Counted from the first letter of the stretch, positions 16,746-25,391 are shown. The stretch: DNA of 32,811 bases from Nitrospirota bacterium (GCA_016201825.1 JACQCD010000023.1:1-32811), one strand, 5' to 3'. The notes: generated from the letters alone by a model not told the origin. Program-made: numbers and translations.

Positions 16746-16775
16746 ATCATACGGCAGCCCGGTGCGGGCTGTCAA
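16746..16775 (-). promoter_or_regulatory. Sigma70 promoter with palindromic operator in the spacer
   Basis: Minus strand: TTGACA (16775-16770), 18-base spacer, TATGAT (16751-16746). The spacer is almost filled by the dyad CAGCCCG-GTG-CGGGCTG (16755-16771), an operator position typical of MerR-type regulation. The predicted leader is about 60 bases. Confidence 0.6.
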
Positions 16776-16861
16776 CGACGGGCCCCACGTGGCGATCGGG
16801 GCGGCGATCGTGGTATGCAGGAGGAGACCGCCGTTCTAAACCGCCAAGGACAAGGAGTCCG

Positions 16862-18088
16862 ATGAGTTCACGACTCAAGAAGAGTATCGTCATGATCGTC
16901 GCCGCGCTGGCCGTGGTCGCCGCGGTCGCCGCCTACCGCGCCACCCGAGTCATCGAAGTCGCGACCGCGCCCGTCGCACGGGGAGAGATGGTTCTCACCG
17001 TCACGCCCACCGAGACCGGAACGGTGGAGACCGAGGACACCGCGTTGGTCAAGGCCGAAATCGGGGAGCCGGTCACCGAGGTCGCGGTTCGCGAAGGCGA
17101 CGTCGTGAAGGCCGGGGCGATTCTGGTCCGCCTCGCTCCCACCTCTCTGCAGGCACGGTTGACCCTCGCCCGATCGAGCCTGGCGGCCGCCCGCGCGCGG
17201 CTCGACTCCGCCCGCATCGCACTCCACCTGGAGCAGGGGCGGACCGACGCGGCTTTGAAGGAGGCTCAGGCCCGTTTCGACAGCGTGAAGCAGCGCTACG
17301 ACAAGAAACGCCAACTGGCGCAGAGCGGCTTGATCTCGGCCGACGAGATGGAGACGCTGGAGGCCGAGCTGGCCTCAACCGCCGCGGGTCTCGAGACCGC
17401 CAAGGTCAATCGCGAACAGGTCGGCCTCCAACAACGCCAGATCACGGCGGCCGAGGCCGAGGTCGCGCAGCAGGAGGCCTCGGTCCGCGTGGCGGAGCTG
17501 GACCTCGACCACACCGTGATCCGCTCGCCGATCGACGGCACGGTGATGGAGGCGCCGGTGAAGCCGGGGGAGCTGGTCTTGCCCGGCACCCCCGTCGCGC
17601 GGATCACGCGCCGCGGCGATCTCCATATCAAAGCGTTGATCGACGAAGTGGATCTGGCGCGCGTCCACCTCGGACAACCGGCGCGGATCACGTTCGACCT
17701 GTTGCCGGGCCGCACCTTCGAGGGCACGGTGAGCGAGATCTCACCCGCGGTATCGGTGGAGCGGCTCAAGAGCCGGACCGTGCCGGTCAAGATCCGTCTG
17801 GCCCGGCCCCTTCCGGAGTTGCAGCCCGGACTGTCGGCCGACGTCGAGATCGTCGTGGAGACCCTGCCCGACGTGCTCTACGTCCCGACCGAGGCGGTCA
17901 TGTCGAAGGACAAGGAGCAGTTCGTCTACGTCGTCGACCGGGGGGTCGTCGCCAAGCGCCCGGTGCAGACCGGCCGCTCCAGTTGGGACGCCACCGAAAT
18001 CCGCAGCGGCGTAGCCCGGGGCGAGGCGGTGATCACGTCGCTGGACCTGGAAGCCCTGAAGCCCGGGGTGCGGGTAAAGCCGAGATAA
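16862..18088 (+). CDS. HlyD/RND-family periplasmic adaptor (MacA-like)
   Basis: 408-aa membrane-fusion protein linking an inner-membrane transporter to an outer-membrane channel. It has an N-terminal anchor helix (KKSIVMIVAALAVVAAVAAY), a lipoyl-like half ending VREGDVVKAGAILVRL, and a long alpha-hairpin of about 100 residues (SLAAARARLDSARIALHLEQG to EVAQQEASVRVAELDL). The second lipoyl half is DHTVIRSPIDGTVMEAPVKPGELVLPGTP, followed by beta-barrel and membrane-proximal domains to RVKPR. The ATG has AAGGAG upstream. It is followed directly by the ATPase (two-base gap) and the permease, the MacA-MacB layout with ATPase and permease on separate chains. No TolC-type gene is in the window. Confidence 0.93.
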   Translation: MSSRLKKSIVMIVAALAVVAAVAAYRATRVIEVATAPVARGEMVLTVTPTETGTVETEDTALVKAEIGEPVTEVAVREGDVVKAGAILVRLAPTSLQARLTLARSSLAAARARLDSARIALHLEQGRTDAALKEAQARFDSVKQRYDKKRQLAQSGLISADEMETLEAELASTAAGLETAKVNREQVGLQQRQITAAEAEVAQQEASVRVAELDLDHTVIRSPIDGTVMEAPVKPGELVLPGTPVARITRRGDLHIKALIDEVDLARVHLGQPARITFDLLPGRTFEGTVSEISPAVSVERLKSRTVPVKIRLARPLPELQPGLSADVEIVVETLPDVLYVPTEAVMSKDKEQFVYVVDRGVVAKRPVQTGRSSWDATEIRSGVARGEAVITSLDLEALKPGVRVKPR

Positions 18089-18090
18089 CC

Positions 18091-18813
18091 GTGGCCGCCA
18101 CGCCGCTCATCCAGCTTCAGGATGTCACGAAGGTCTACGTGACCGGCCAGATTCGGTACGAGGTCCTCAAGCAGATTTCCATCGAGATCGAGAGCGCCGA
18201 GTACGTGGCGATCAGCGGGGCCTCGGGCTCGGGTAAATCCACGCTCCTGCACATCATCGGCTGTCTGGATACACCCACCTCGGGCAGCTATCGACTCAAG
18301 GGTGAAGAAGTCTCCCGGAAGGGCGACGTGGAACTGGCGCGGATCCGCAACCAGACGTTCGGCTTCGTCTTCCAATCGTTCAACCTCCTGGGCCGCTACA
18401 CGATCACCGACAACGTCGCGTTGCCGATGGTGTACCGGGGCATCGCGCGCCGGGCGCGGACCGAAAAAGCCAAGACGCTGCTGACCCGGGTCGGCCTCAG
18501 CGGCTTTTTCGGCCACCGGCCCTCCGAGCTGTCCGGCGGGATGCAACAGCGCGTGGCCATCGCCCGGGCGTTGGCCAACGACCCCACCGTCCTCTTCGCC
18601 GACGAACCAACCGGGAACTTGGACACCAAGACCGGCTTGGACATCATCCGGTTGTTCGGAGAGTTGAACGCCGAGGGCACCACCGTGATGGTCGTGTCGC
18701 ACGATCTGCGCGTGGCCCAGCACGCCGGCCGGGTCATCACCCTGGAGGACGGGCGGATCATCGACGACCGACGCCACGCGGCCGCCGAGCCGGCCGAGAC
18801 GAGGACGCCGTGA
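18091..18813 (+). CDS. ABC transporter ATPase, MacB/LolD type
   Basis: 240-aa ATPase of the MacB/LolD/FtsE class that powers mechanotransmission transporters. Walker A is GASGSGKST, the Q-loop FGFVFQSFNLL, the signature LSGGMQQRVAIARAL, Walker B TVLFADEPTGNLD and the switch His VVSHD. The GTG at 18091 lies two bases after the adaptor stop, while the track ORF start at 17983 lies inside the adaptor gene. The stop overlaps the GTG of the permease (GTGA), so the three proteins are translationally linked. Confidence 0.95.
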   Translation: MAATPLIQLQDVTKVYVTGQIRYEVLKQISIEIESAEYVAISGASGSGKSTLLHIIGCLDTPTSGSYRLKGEEVSRKGDVELARIRNQTFGFVFQSFNLLGRYTITDNVALPMVYRGIARRARTEKAKTLLTRVGLSGFFGHRPSELSGGMQQRVAIARALANDPTVLFADEPTGNLDTKTGLDIIRLFGELNAEGTTVMVVSHDLRVAQHAGRVITLEDGRIIDDRRHAAAEPAETRTP

Positions 18814-20015
18814 GCCCGTTCGAGTACCTGCGCATCGCGCTGGAGGCCCTCGCATCCAACAAGATCCGTTCGTTCCTCACCATGCTCGGAGTGATCATCG
18901 GGGTGGCGTCGGTGATCATGCTGGTCTCGATCGGCGAGGGGGCCAAAACATACATCCGCACCGAGTTAATGGGCATCGGCTCGAATCTGCTGATCATCAC
19001 CCCGGGCAAGACCGAAACGTCGGGGATGGGGCACCCCCCGTCGGGCGGCGTCCACAAGCTGACGATCGAGGATCTGCAGGCCCTGGAAAAGCGGGCACCC
19101 GCCCTCGCGGGGCTGACGCCGATGGTCGTCGCCGGCGCCCCGGTCAAGTACGGCAATCACAGCCGGGATGTCTTGGTCATCGGAACCGACGAGAAATTCG
19201 AAGACATCCGGAATCTCCACGTCGAAATCGGCTCGTTCCTCGGCAAGGGAGACATCGAGGCCCACCGCAAGGTCGCGGTCATCGGCCGCACCGTGAAGAA
19301 AGAGTTGTTCCGGGAAGCGAGTCCGCTGGGTCGCACGGTGAAGATCGGGGAAACCACGTTTCGCATCATCGGGATCATGGAGAGAAAAGGCACGACGTTG
19401 GGCATCGACATCGACGACCTGGTGTTCATTCCGGTGGACACCGCTCAGGATATCTTCGATCAGGACGGCCTGACTCAGATACTCGCCCAAGTCGTCAACG
19501 AGAACGCGATCGAGCGGGCCAAGGATCAGATCCGGCAAGTCTTGGTGCGGCGCCACGCCGGCGAAGAAGACTTTACGATGATCACGCAGCAGGCCATGCT
19601 CTCGACCGCCCAGAGCATCTTGAGCACGTTCACCTACGTGCTGGGAGGGATCGCGAGCATCTCACTGCTGGTGGGCGGAATCGGGATCATGAACATCATG
19701 CTGGTCTCGGTACGGGAGCGCACCCGCGAGATCGGCTTGCGGAAGGCCATCGGCGCCGCGCAGCGGGACATCCTGATCCAGTTCGTGATCGAAGCGATCA
19801 CCCTCTCGATGATCGGCGGGATCGTCGGCATTCTGCTCGGCGCCGGCATCGCGTACGGCGCGAAGGCGGCGTTCCCCGTCGTCCCGGTCGATATCACCGG
19901 CTGGTCGATCGCCACGGCCTTCACGTTTGCGGTGCTGGTGGGCGTGTTCTTCGGCATCTATCCCGCGACCAAGGCCGCGCGCTTGAATCCGATCGACGCC
20001 CTGCGCTACGAATGA
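18810..20015 (+). CDS. ABC transporter permease, MacB/FtsX type
   Basis: 401-aa permease with the MacB architecture. The first helix is IRSFLTMLGVIIGVASVIMLVSIGEGAK (residues about 19-46), followed by a periplasmic MacB_PCD-type domain of about 220 residues. Three C-terminal FtsX helices follow: ILSTFTYVLGGIASISLLVGGIGIMNIMLVSV, FVIEAITLSMIGGIVGILLGAGIAYG and ATAFTFAVLVGVFFGIYPATKAARLNPIDALRYE. The TRE-IGLRKAIGA coupling segment is present. With the upstream adaptor and ATPase it probably exports a peptide, siderophore-like molecule, lipid or drug; the substrate is unknown. Confidence 0.94.
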   Translation: MSPFEYLRIALEALASNKIRSFLTMLGVIIGVASVIMLVSIGEGAKTYIRTELMGIGSNLLIITPGKTETSGMGHPPSGGVHKLTIEDLQALEKRAPALAGLTPMVVAGAPVKYGNHSRDVLVIGTDEKFEDIRNLHVEIGSFLGKGDIEAHRKVAVIGRTVKKELFREASPLGRTVKIGETTFRIIGIMERKGTTLGIDIDDLVFIPVDTAQDIFDQDGLTQILAQVVNENAIERAKDQIRQVLVRRHAGEEDFTMITQQAMLSTAQSILSTFTYVLGGIASISLLVGGIGIMNIMLVSVRERTREIGLRKAIGAAQRDILIQFVIEAITLSMIGGIVGILLGAGIAYGAKAAFPVVPVDITGWSIATAFTFAVLVGVFFGIYPATKAARLNPIDALRYE

Positions 20016-20043
20016 GATCCACGCCCGTGCTCGCGATCCGGGA

Positions 20044-20061
20044 CCGAAGGACATTCTTCGG
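20044..20061 (+). terminator. Putative terminator of the MacAB-like operon
   Basis: CCGAAG-GACATT-CTTCGG gives a 6-bp stem, followed by the T-rich CGGGTTTCATTTCAT. It lies 28 bases after the permease stop, between convergent genes. Confidence 0.4.
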
Positions 20062-20072
20062 CGGGTTTCATT

Positions 20073-20501
20073 TCATCGAGGCACGCCCCGAGCCCTCTCG
20101 TTAGCCCACGTCGGATCGGCGCGTTGGGGGGATCGCAACGATCCTCCCGTCACCGCCGCCGGAATGGCGATCGCCACGAGCGTGATCTGATACCACATCG
20201 GCTCCTGCAGCCAGTGCATGCCCATCGACATGAGTCCCAGCGCGACCATCATCGTGCCGAGGGCAGCCGCATGGACGATCGGCGATCGGCCGGCGACCAT
20301 CGCCGTCACGAATCCCGCGGCAATCATCAACGCGACATCGGAGGTCAGAATCGCGAGCAGCCAGAACGTGCTGGGGAAGATATCTTCACCCGGCGCCGGC
20401 AGCGCCCCGGGGAACAACGCCTGGATGGCGGCGAACTTGGCGATGGTGGCCACCGCCAAGACCATATAACCAACCACCACAGCGATCACGCTTCGTACCA
20501 T
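20073..20501 (-). CDS. Small four-helix membrane protein, unknown function
   Basis: 142-aa hydrophobic protein with four predicted membrane segments: VRSVIAVVVGYMVLAVATIAKFAAIQALF, TFWLLAILTSDVALMIAAGFVTAMVAG, IVHAAALGTMMVALGLMSM and WYQITLVAIAIPAAVTGGSL. The C-terminus is short and charged. No family is recognised with confidence. It lies 140 bp downstream of the 24-haem cytochrome on the same strand, so it could be a last gene of that cluster, but the gap makes this uncertain. It is convergent with the MacB permease. Confidence 0.68.
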   Translation of the reverse strand: MVRSVIAVVVGYMVLAVATIAKFAAIQALFPGALPAPGEDIFPSTFWLLAILTSDVALMIAAGFVTAMVAGRSPIVHAAALGTMMVALGLMSMGMHWLQEPMWYQITLVAIAIPAAVTGGSLRSPQRADPTWANERARGVPR

Positions 20502-20641
20502 GCTCGATTTCTCATCGTTGGCATCAGCTGAGTTCGACGCGTACGGGCCATCAATACTCCAACGGCGACCCCCGTGGCAAGTCCCTCTTTCGTGTGAGGC
20601 GATGATCTGCCGGATCGCTCACGGGGTCGACGGCAACAGCG

Positions 20642-22381
20642 CTACCGCTTGAGGGCGAATTCGAACACCGAGTGACAGCGGTCGCAGCGGGCGCCGAGCT
20701 CCCCTTCGTGAATATCGTCAGCTCGGTGACAGACGCCGCAAAGGGTCGGGGTCTTGGTCGTGAAGAGCGGCTTGAGATGACAGTCCTGACACTTCACCTT
20801 GGTATGGGCGCCCCGGAGCGCGTAGCCCGTTTCCTTGGTGTGGTCGAAATCCTTTCGCTCCCAGGTGGCGTCGGTGTGACATCGCTCGCACTGGGTGCCG
20901 AACCGGCCATGGTGCTCATCGTCCTTCTTGTGGCAGGTGTAGCACACGCGGCTCGTATCCGCGAACAGCTTCGTCGTATGGCACTTGGCGCACGCCACCG
21001 GCTCGTGCTTCCCCCGCAGCGGAAAGTCCGTTTTCTGGTGATCGAACGCCGGGGCTTTCTTCCAGGTTTTGATGTCGTGACAGGTCTCGCAGCGATCGCC
21101 CAGCTTGGTCTTGTGCACGTCGTCCTTTTTGTGACACCCCACGCAGGTGGTGGGCGTTTGATCCAGTTTCGGCGTCGTGTGGCAGGTCAGACACTCGACT
21201 TTGCGATGTTTGTCCAGCAACGGGAAATCGGTCTTGCCATGATCGAACGTCGTTTCCTTCCAGTCCCGCTCGACGTGGCAGCTTTCGCACTTCGGGCCGA
21301 GGATTCCTTTGTGCGGGTCGTCCGTCTTGTGGCACTGGACGCATTGCATCGGCGTGCCTTTGAAGCGTTCGCCCTCGTGGCACTTCTTGCACGGCACCTC
21401 GGCGTGCTTGCCAAGAAGGGGATACTTAGTCTTGGAGTGGTCGAAACGGAACTTTTCCCAGTCAGACGGCGCGTGGCAGTCTGCGCATTGCGTGCCCAAT
21501 TTCCCTTTGTGGTAGTCGTCCTTCTTGTGACAGGCGTAGCAGGCCTGCGGCGTGTCGGCCAGCTTGGGCGTCTTGTGACAGGCGAGGCATTCCACCTCGC
21601 GGTGCTTGCCGGTTAGGGGATAGTGGGTTTTATCGTGGTCGAACGTACTTTTCTTCCAATTGGCGGCGGTGTGGCACGTCTCGCATTTGGGGCCGAGAAC
21701 CGCTTTGTGCGGATCGTCCTTCTTGTGGCAGGCGACGCATGCCGTCGGCGTCTCCTTAACCTCGACCCCCTTGGCGTGGCACTTGTCGCACTTCACCGCC
21801 TCGTGCTTTCCCGTGAGGGGAAAGTCGGTTTTAGAATGGTCGAACCGGATCTCCTTCCATGACTCGGCGGTATGGCATTGCTCGCAGGCTTGGCCGAGAG
21901 CGCCCTTGTGGTAATCGTCCTTCTTGTGGCAGGAAAAACAGACCTTCGGCGTCTCGCGAAACTTCGGCTTCGTGTGGCATTTGTCGCACGCCACGGTCCG
22001 ATGTTTGCCGACCAGCTCGTACTCCGTTTTGGTGTGGTCGAACGTTTGCTTGTCCAGCGTGACGAGCTGAAACTCGCGCCCCTTGTGTTCCGAATGGCAG
22101 ACCTCGCACTTGGCGGTGTCGGTCCTACCGTGGAAGCCTCGCTGCTTGGTGAGGTCGGTCTCGACTTCCTTGTGGCAGGCCACGCACTTTGCCCGGAACG
22201 CCCTTCCGAGCGCCGCGTGGCAATCGAAGCAGCTCTCCTCCACCTTGGCATGGGGCTCGGCCACCTTCCCCGGCATCACGCCCTTGAAGAGGCTGACGGC
22301 CTGGGCAAACGCCGGCCACAACGACGCAACAAGAACGACGAGGAGAACGTATTTAACGAAACGGCTGAGAGTCAGGAACAC
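20642..22381 (-). CDS. Exported 24-haem c-type cytochrome
   Basis: 579 aa with 24 CXXCH motifs counted by eye. The N-terminal hydrophobic stretch FVKYVLLVVLVASLWPAFAQA is a signal peptide or anchor. Three motifs (CFDCH, CVACH, CEVCH) come first. Then come seven copies of a roughly 60-residue trihaem unit of the form FDHxKTxxPLxGKHxxVxCxxCH...TPxxCxxCHKKDDxHKGxLGxxCxxCH. Each unit also holds three non-motif His (FDH, GKH, DDxH), enough for one distal ligand per haem. The start is a GTG six bases after the stop of the membrane b-type gene. It is probably a periplasmic electron carrier or wire between the inner-membrane protein and the outer-membrane components; the partner assignment is inferred from gene order. 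Confidence 0.93.
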   Translation of the reverse strand: MFLTLSRFVKYVLLVVLVASLWPAFAQAVSLFKGVMPGKVAEPHAKVEESCFDCHAALGRAFRAKCVACHKEVETDLTKQRGFHGRTDTAKCEVCHSEHKGREFQLVTLDKQTFDHTKTEYELVGKHRTVACDKCHTKPKFRETPKVCFSCHKKDDYHKGALGQACEQCHTAESWKEIRFDHSKTDFPLTGKHEAVKCDKCHAKGVEVKETPTACVACHKKDDPHKAVLGPKCETCHTAANWKKSTFDHDKTHYPLTGKHREVECLACHKTPKLADTPQACYACHKKDDYHKGKLGTQCADCHAPSDWEKFRFDHSKTKYPLLGKHAEVPCKKCHEGERFKGTPMQCVQCHKTDDPHKGILGPKCESCHVERDWKETTFDHGKTDFPLLDKHRKVECLTCHTTPKLDQTPTTCVGCHKKDDVHKTKLGDRCETCHDIKTWKKAPAFDHQKTDFPLRGKHEPVACAKCHTTKLFADTSRVCYTCHKKDDEHHGRFGTQCERCHTDATWERKDFDHTKETGYALRGAHTKVKCQDCHLKPLFTTKTPTLCGVCHRADDIHEGELGARCDRCHSVFEFALKR

Positions 22382-22387
22382 ATCGGG

Positions 22388-23284
22388 TTAGAATAGCAGA
22401 ACAGCAACAAGATGAAAGAGCACGGTGATGACGAGCACCACCAGAAGCGGGAGGTGCAGATGGTGCCAGAAACGAAACGCGCGCTCGGTGGCCTCCATGA
22501 GGGCAATGCGCTTCTCGAAGCCGGTCTTGATCGCGATGCCCTGGATACCCTCCACTTCAAGCATCGCGCGTTCCCGGGGAGCAAGGTGCCGGCGTGCGAG
22601 GAGATCCGCGTTAAACTCGTCGGCAGCCAGGCGGAGAATCCTTCGCTCCAGGACATCGAGTTTGAGCAGCAAATAAAACGAACGAACGACGCCGACGTTC
22701 TTGCCCGCCATCCGCAACGCGAAGAACTGCTGGATCTTATCGAGAAGCCTCTGCGAGACCCCGTTCTTGCCGGCGACTTCCAGATCGATCAACTGCCGCT
22801 GCTTTTCCAACTGTTTGAGCCCCGCCCGCTCGCCGCCGAGCGTCTGGAGGATGTGGCCGTGGATGTACTTGCCGAACAGGCCGCTTCCCACCACGATGAG
22901 CATACTGTACACCGCCACCCCGGAGTTGGGGGCCAGGATGTTAAACGTCGCGTGATACATGACGAGGGTCGGCCCGGCCAGGCACATCATGATATGGGTG
23001 CTCAGCCATCCGGAGAGTTTTCCGCGCTTCTTCAGCGCCGCGACACGCTTGCGGAGCGAGTACATCACCGCTCCAATCACCATCAACGACAACCCAGCGC
23101 CCCCCAGCGACATCCCGAACGGCGAGTTCGAGGTGTAGGGCTCGAACATGATCACGTAGAATGGCCCCACACCCCAGATCAGTGCGAACCCCAGGTACTT
23201 CACCGCGCGGAGGACTCCAGACGAGGGTCGGATCCATTGCAGGCGGATCGGAGCGACTTCGTTCTGTGAAAGCGTGATGTCCAT
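22388..23284 (-). CDS. Predicted dihaem b-type membrane protein (quinone-linked)
   Basis: 298 aa, about five membrane helices. Two H-x13-H pairs lie within helices: HIMMCLAGPTLVMYH (around residues 97-111) and the C-terminal helix, from the third His of HHLH to FHLVAVLLF. This spacing is typical of bis-His haem b sandwiched in a four-helix bundle. KYIHGHI adds further His. Between helices 4 and 5 lies a soluble charged segment of about 120 residues. It does not look like NapC/NirT, CymA, CbcL or the cytochrome b of bc1. The most economical role is exchanging electrons between the quinone pool and the 24-haem cytochrome encoded six bases downstream, but quinone binding is inference. ATG with GAGGT upstream. 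Confidence 0.8.
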   Translation of the reverse strand: MDITLSQNEVAPIRLQWIRPSSGVLRAVKYLGFALIWGVGPFYVIMFEPYTSNSPFGMSLGGAGLSLMVIGAVMYSLRKRVAALKKRGKLSGWLSTHIMMCLAGPTLVMYHATFNILAPNSGVAVYSMLIVVGSGLFGKYIHGHILQTLGGERAGLKQLEKQRQLIDLEVAGKNGVSQRLLDKIQQFFALRMAGKNVGVVRSFYLLLKLDVLERRILRLAADEFNADLLARRHLAPRERAMLEVEGIQGIAIKTGFEKRIALMEATERAFRFWHHLHLPLLVVLVITVLFHLVAVLLF

Positions 23285-23334
23285 CGGACCTCGTTTTCCG
23301 CCCCCGCGCGCTTGACGGCGCCCGGGGAAAGTTC

Positions 23335-23640
23335 TTACATCGTGATCTTGAGTTCCGCTCCGTCCACTCGCACGGGGTACGTCTCAGCCTCAAACCCGGG
23401 ATGCTCGTCTGACTCGCCGGTCTTGAGCGAAAACTCCCACTCGTGGGTCGGACAGACGATCGCGCAATTTTTCACCTCGCCATCGCACAGAGAGTTGCCC
23501 TCGTGGGGGCACACCCCGTTGATTGCGTAGAATTGGCCGCCGTGATTGATCAGCAGGATCTCCGCGCCGTTGACCTTCACAACCTTGCGGGCTCCAGGTC
23601 CCACCTCAGTCGCCTTGGCCACCGTGTATTCTTTCGCCAT
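23335..23640 (-). CDS. Small Rieske [2Fe-2S] protein
   Basis: 101-aa soluble Rieske domain. The cluster ligands are C-x-H in CPHEGNSL and C-x2-H in CPTHEWEF. There is no signal peptide, TAT motif or membrane anchor, so it is like NirD or dioxygenase ferredoxins and predicted cytoplasmic. The disulfide Cys of high-potential bc1-type Rieske proteins are absent, which fits a low-to-moderate potential. GGGAGG precedes the ATG. Its position between the porin and the membrane b-type gene suggests a cytoplasmic-side electron donor or acceptor for that protein, but nothing in the sequence proves this. Confidence 0.92.
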   Translation of the reverse strand: MAKEYTVAKATEVGPGARKVVKVNGAEILLINHGGQFYAINGVCPHEGNSLCDGEVKNCAIVCPTHEWEFSLKTGESDEHPGFEAETYPVRVDGAELKITM

Positions 23641-23714
23641 CGTCTCCTCCCTTCTCGTTGATTAAAATAGTACCTGGCCCCGCCACACCCCGACTGGACA
23701 GTCCCCCACCGGAG

Positions 23715-25385
23715 TCAAAACGCGATCGTCACATTCAATCGGCAAAACAGAGACGCCAGAGATGCACCGTAGAGCAGGTCCTCCCTCGTGTATTCGGCTT
23801 CGGCCGTCACGCTGAGCGCGGTAGTCGGCTCCAGCTCGAGCGAGAGACCTGGCACGTAGCGCACCGAGTCCGCCGTCCCGCCGTTCTTAAAGTTGGTGTA
23901 CTCGACCCGCCCCTTGAGTTGGAGCATCGCCCACGCGTTGAGACGCTCGCCGGCATTGAGATACACCGATTCACTGGCCAGATCGGATCCGGTTTGGTGG
24001 ATGACGAGCAGCGACGCGATATCGGGCACGCGCCAAAAATTGTATTGTGCCACATAGAGCGACACGCGGTCGAGCGCCCGTTCGGTGGTGCTGCCGTCGG
24101 ATTGGGTGATCGTGCTCAGCCCGTGGGAATAGTCCGCGTTCGTCGACCACATGGGGCTGATCGTCCATCGCAGCCCCACCCGGGTATCCGTCGAGTCGAT
24201 GGTATGCGCCCGGGCCATCTCCTTGACCGACTCCTCACCTTGGAGAGCCACCCAATCGCTCAGCGAGGTCACGCTCTGCGCCAAGGCCGCAGCGTCCAGC
24301 AGGGCGGTGCTCATCTGGAGATACGGGTCCTTCCGGAGATCACGCGCCACACTCAGACGCAGGTCGTCTCTCACGCCGTAGTCGAGGGAAACGAACCGGT
24401 CATTGAAGTCGCCAAAATGGGCATCGTAGTCGGCGTTGCCAACCACGTCCAAGCGGCCCCAGGTGCTTTGAAGGTTGACCCCCAATGCCTCTCGCTCCGT
24501 GATCCCTTCGTTAAATTGTCGGACGGCATAGAACCGGCCCGTGGTGTGCGCGACGTCTGCCACGCTGAGTCCGGCCTCGTAGAAATAGGTATTGGTGTCG
24601 ACCGAGCCCCGTTTGAAAAAATCCACCGGGAATCCCGACGCCGCATCGAGGGACATCGACGCCAGCGGCCGGTAGTGAACCTCCATCCCGTCGTAGCGGC
24701 TCGATAATCCCCCGGCCGTGGCGGGCTGCCGTCCAAGCCGCACCGTGGCGGTGTCGGCCACGTTCCGCCAATCTGCGTAGAGCTTTTGAATCCTGGCTTG
24801 GTCGTTGTGATCGTTTAACAGATCCCGCGTCCTCAGCCCGCTGAACACCAGCTTCCCTCGGCCATCGGCCAGGTCGCGGACCTGAACGTCCAGCCGCGCC
24901 GAGACCCGGTCCGTCGTCGCGGTGTTCGCGGAATCGAATTCCTGGCCATACTCGTAGTCAGTTGACAGGTTTCCGATGACTCGAATCGCTTTAGTCGGTT
25001 TTCGGACCACTGGCATCACGGGCTGTTCGAGCTGCCGAACCCGATCCTCCGCATCTTGCGCGTTGGGATGTCCCGGGTAATTTAGTAAAAACCGCTTGAA
25101 TTCCGAGAGCGCGTCCGCGGTTCGCCCTTCGAGGTCGTAGCTCCTCGCGATGAGCCACTGCACCTGAGCGAGGTCGTTTTCCCCGGGATAGTTGGAAATG
25201 ATCTGCATCAGCACTCGGCGTGCCTTGACGTAATCACCGTTTCGGAATGCAGCCTCTCCGTCTTGATACGCGGTTTTGATCCCGCCGTTGGTGAAGGCCT
25301 GAGATTGGCCCGTCTGCCTGGTGGTCCACGCGCATCCCTGGACCAGCACGAAAAGACTCAACACCGCCCCCACCAGTAGCCGCAT
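23715..25385 (-). CDS. Outer-membrane beta-barrel with lipobox and TPR N-terminus
   Basis: 556 aa. The N-terminus MRLLVGAVLSLFVLVQGCAWTT carries a lipobox-like VQGC. Residues about 38-120 form two TPR-like, BamD/YbgF-like repeats (AYQDGEAAFRNGDYVKARRVLMQIISNYPGENDLAQ and a second ending FLLNYPGHPNAQDAEDRV). The remainder is alternating, aromatic-rich beta-strand sequence ending LNVTIAF, with the terminal Phe expected for BAM substrates. The region resembles a 16-22-stranded porin (for example VRLGRQPATAGGLSSRYDGMEVHYRP). It sits six bases after the 28-haem cytochrome stop and probably provides the barrel through or onto which that cytochrome works. It has no sequence likeness I can see to MtrB/PioB. 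Confidence 0.8.
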   Translation of the reverse strand: MRLLVGAVLSLFVLVQGCAWTTRQTGQSQAFTNGGIKTAYQDGEAAFRNGDYVKARRVLMQIISNYPGENDLAQVQWLIARSYDLEGRTADALSEFKRFLLNYPGHPNAQDAEDRVRQLEQPVMPVVRKPTKAIRVIGNLSTDYEYGQEFDSANTATTDRVSARLDVQVRDLADGRGKLVFSGLRTRDLLNDHNDQARIQKLYADWRNVADTATVRLGRQPATAGGLSSRYDGMEVHYRPLASMSLDAASGFPVDFFKRGSVDTNTYFYEAGLSVADVAHTTGRFYAVRQFNEGITEREALGVNLQSTWGRLDVVGNADYDAHFGDFNDRFVSLDYGVRDDLRLSVARDLRKDPYLQMSTALLDAAALAQSVTSLSDWVALQGEESVKEMARAHTIDSTDTRVGLRWTISPMWSTNADYSHGLSTITQSDGSTTERALDRVSLYVAQYNFWRVPDIASLLVIHQTGSDLASESVYLNAGERLNAWAMLQLKGRVEYTNFKNGGTADSVRYVPGLSLELEPTTALSVTAEAEYTREDLLYGASLASLFCRLNVTIAF

Positions 25386-25391
25386 CCAGAC

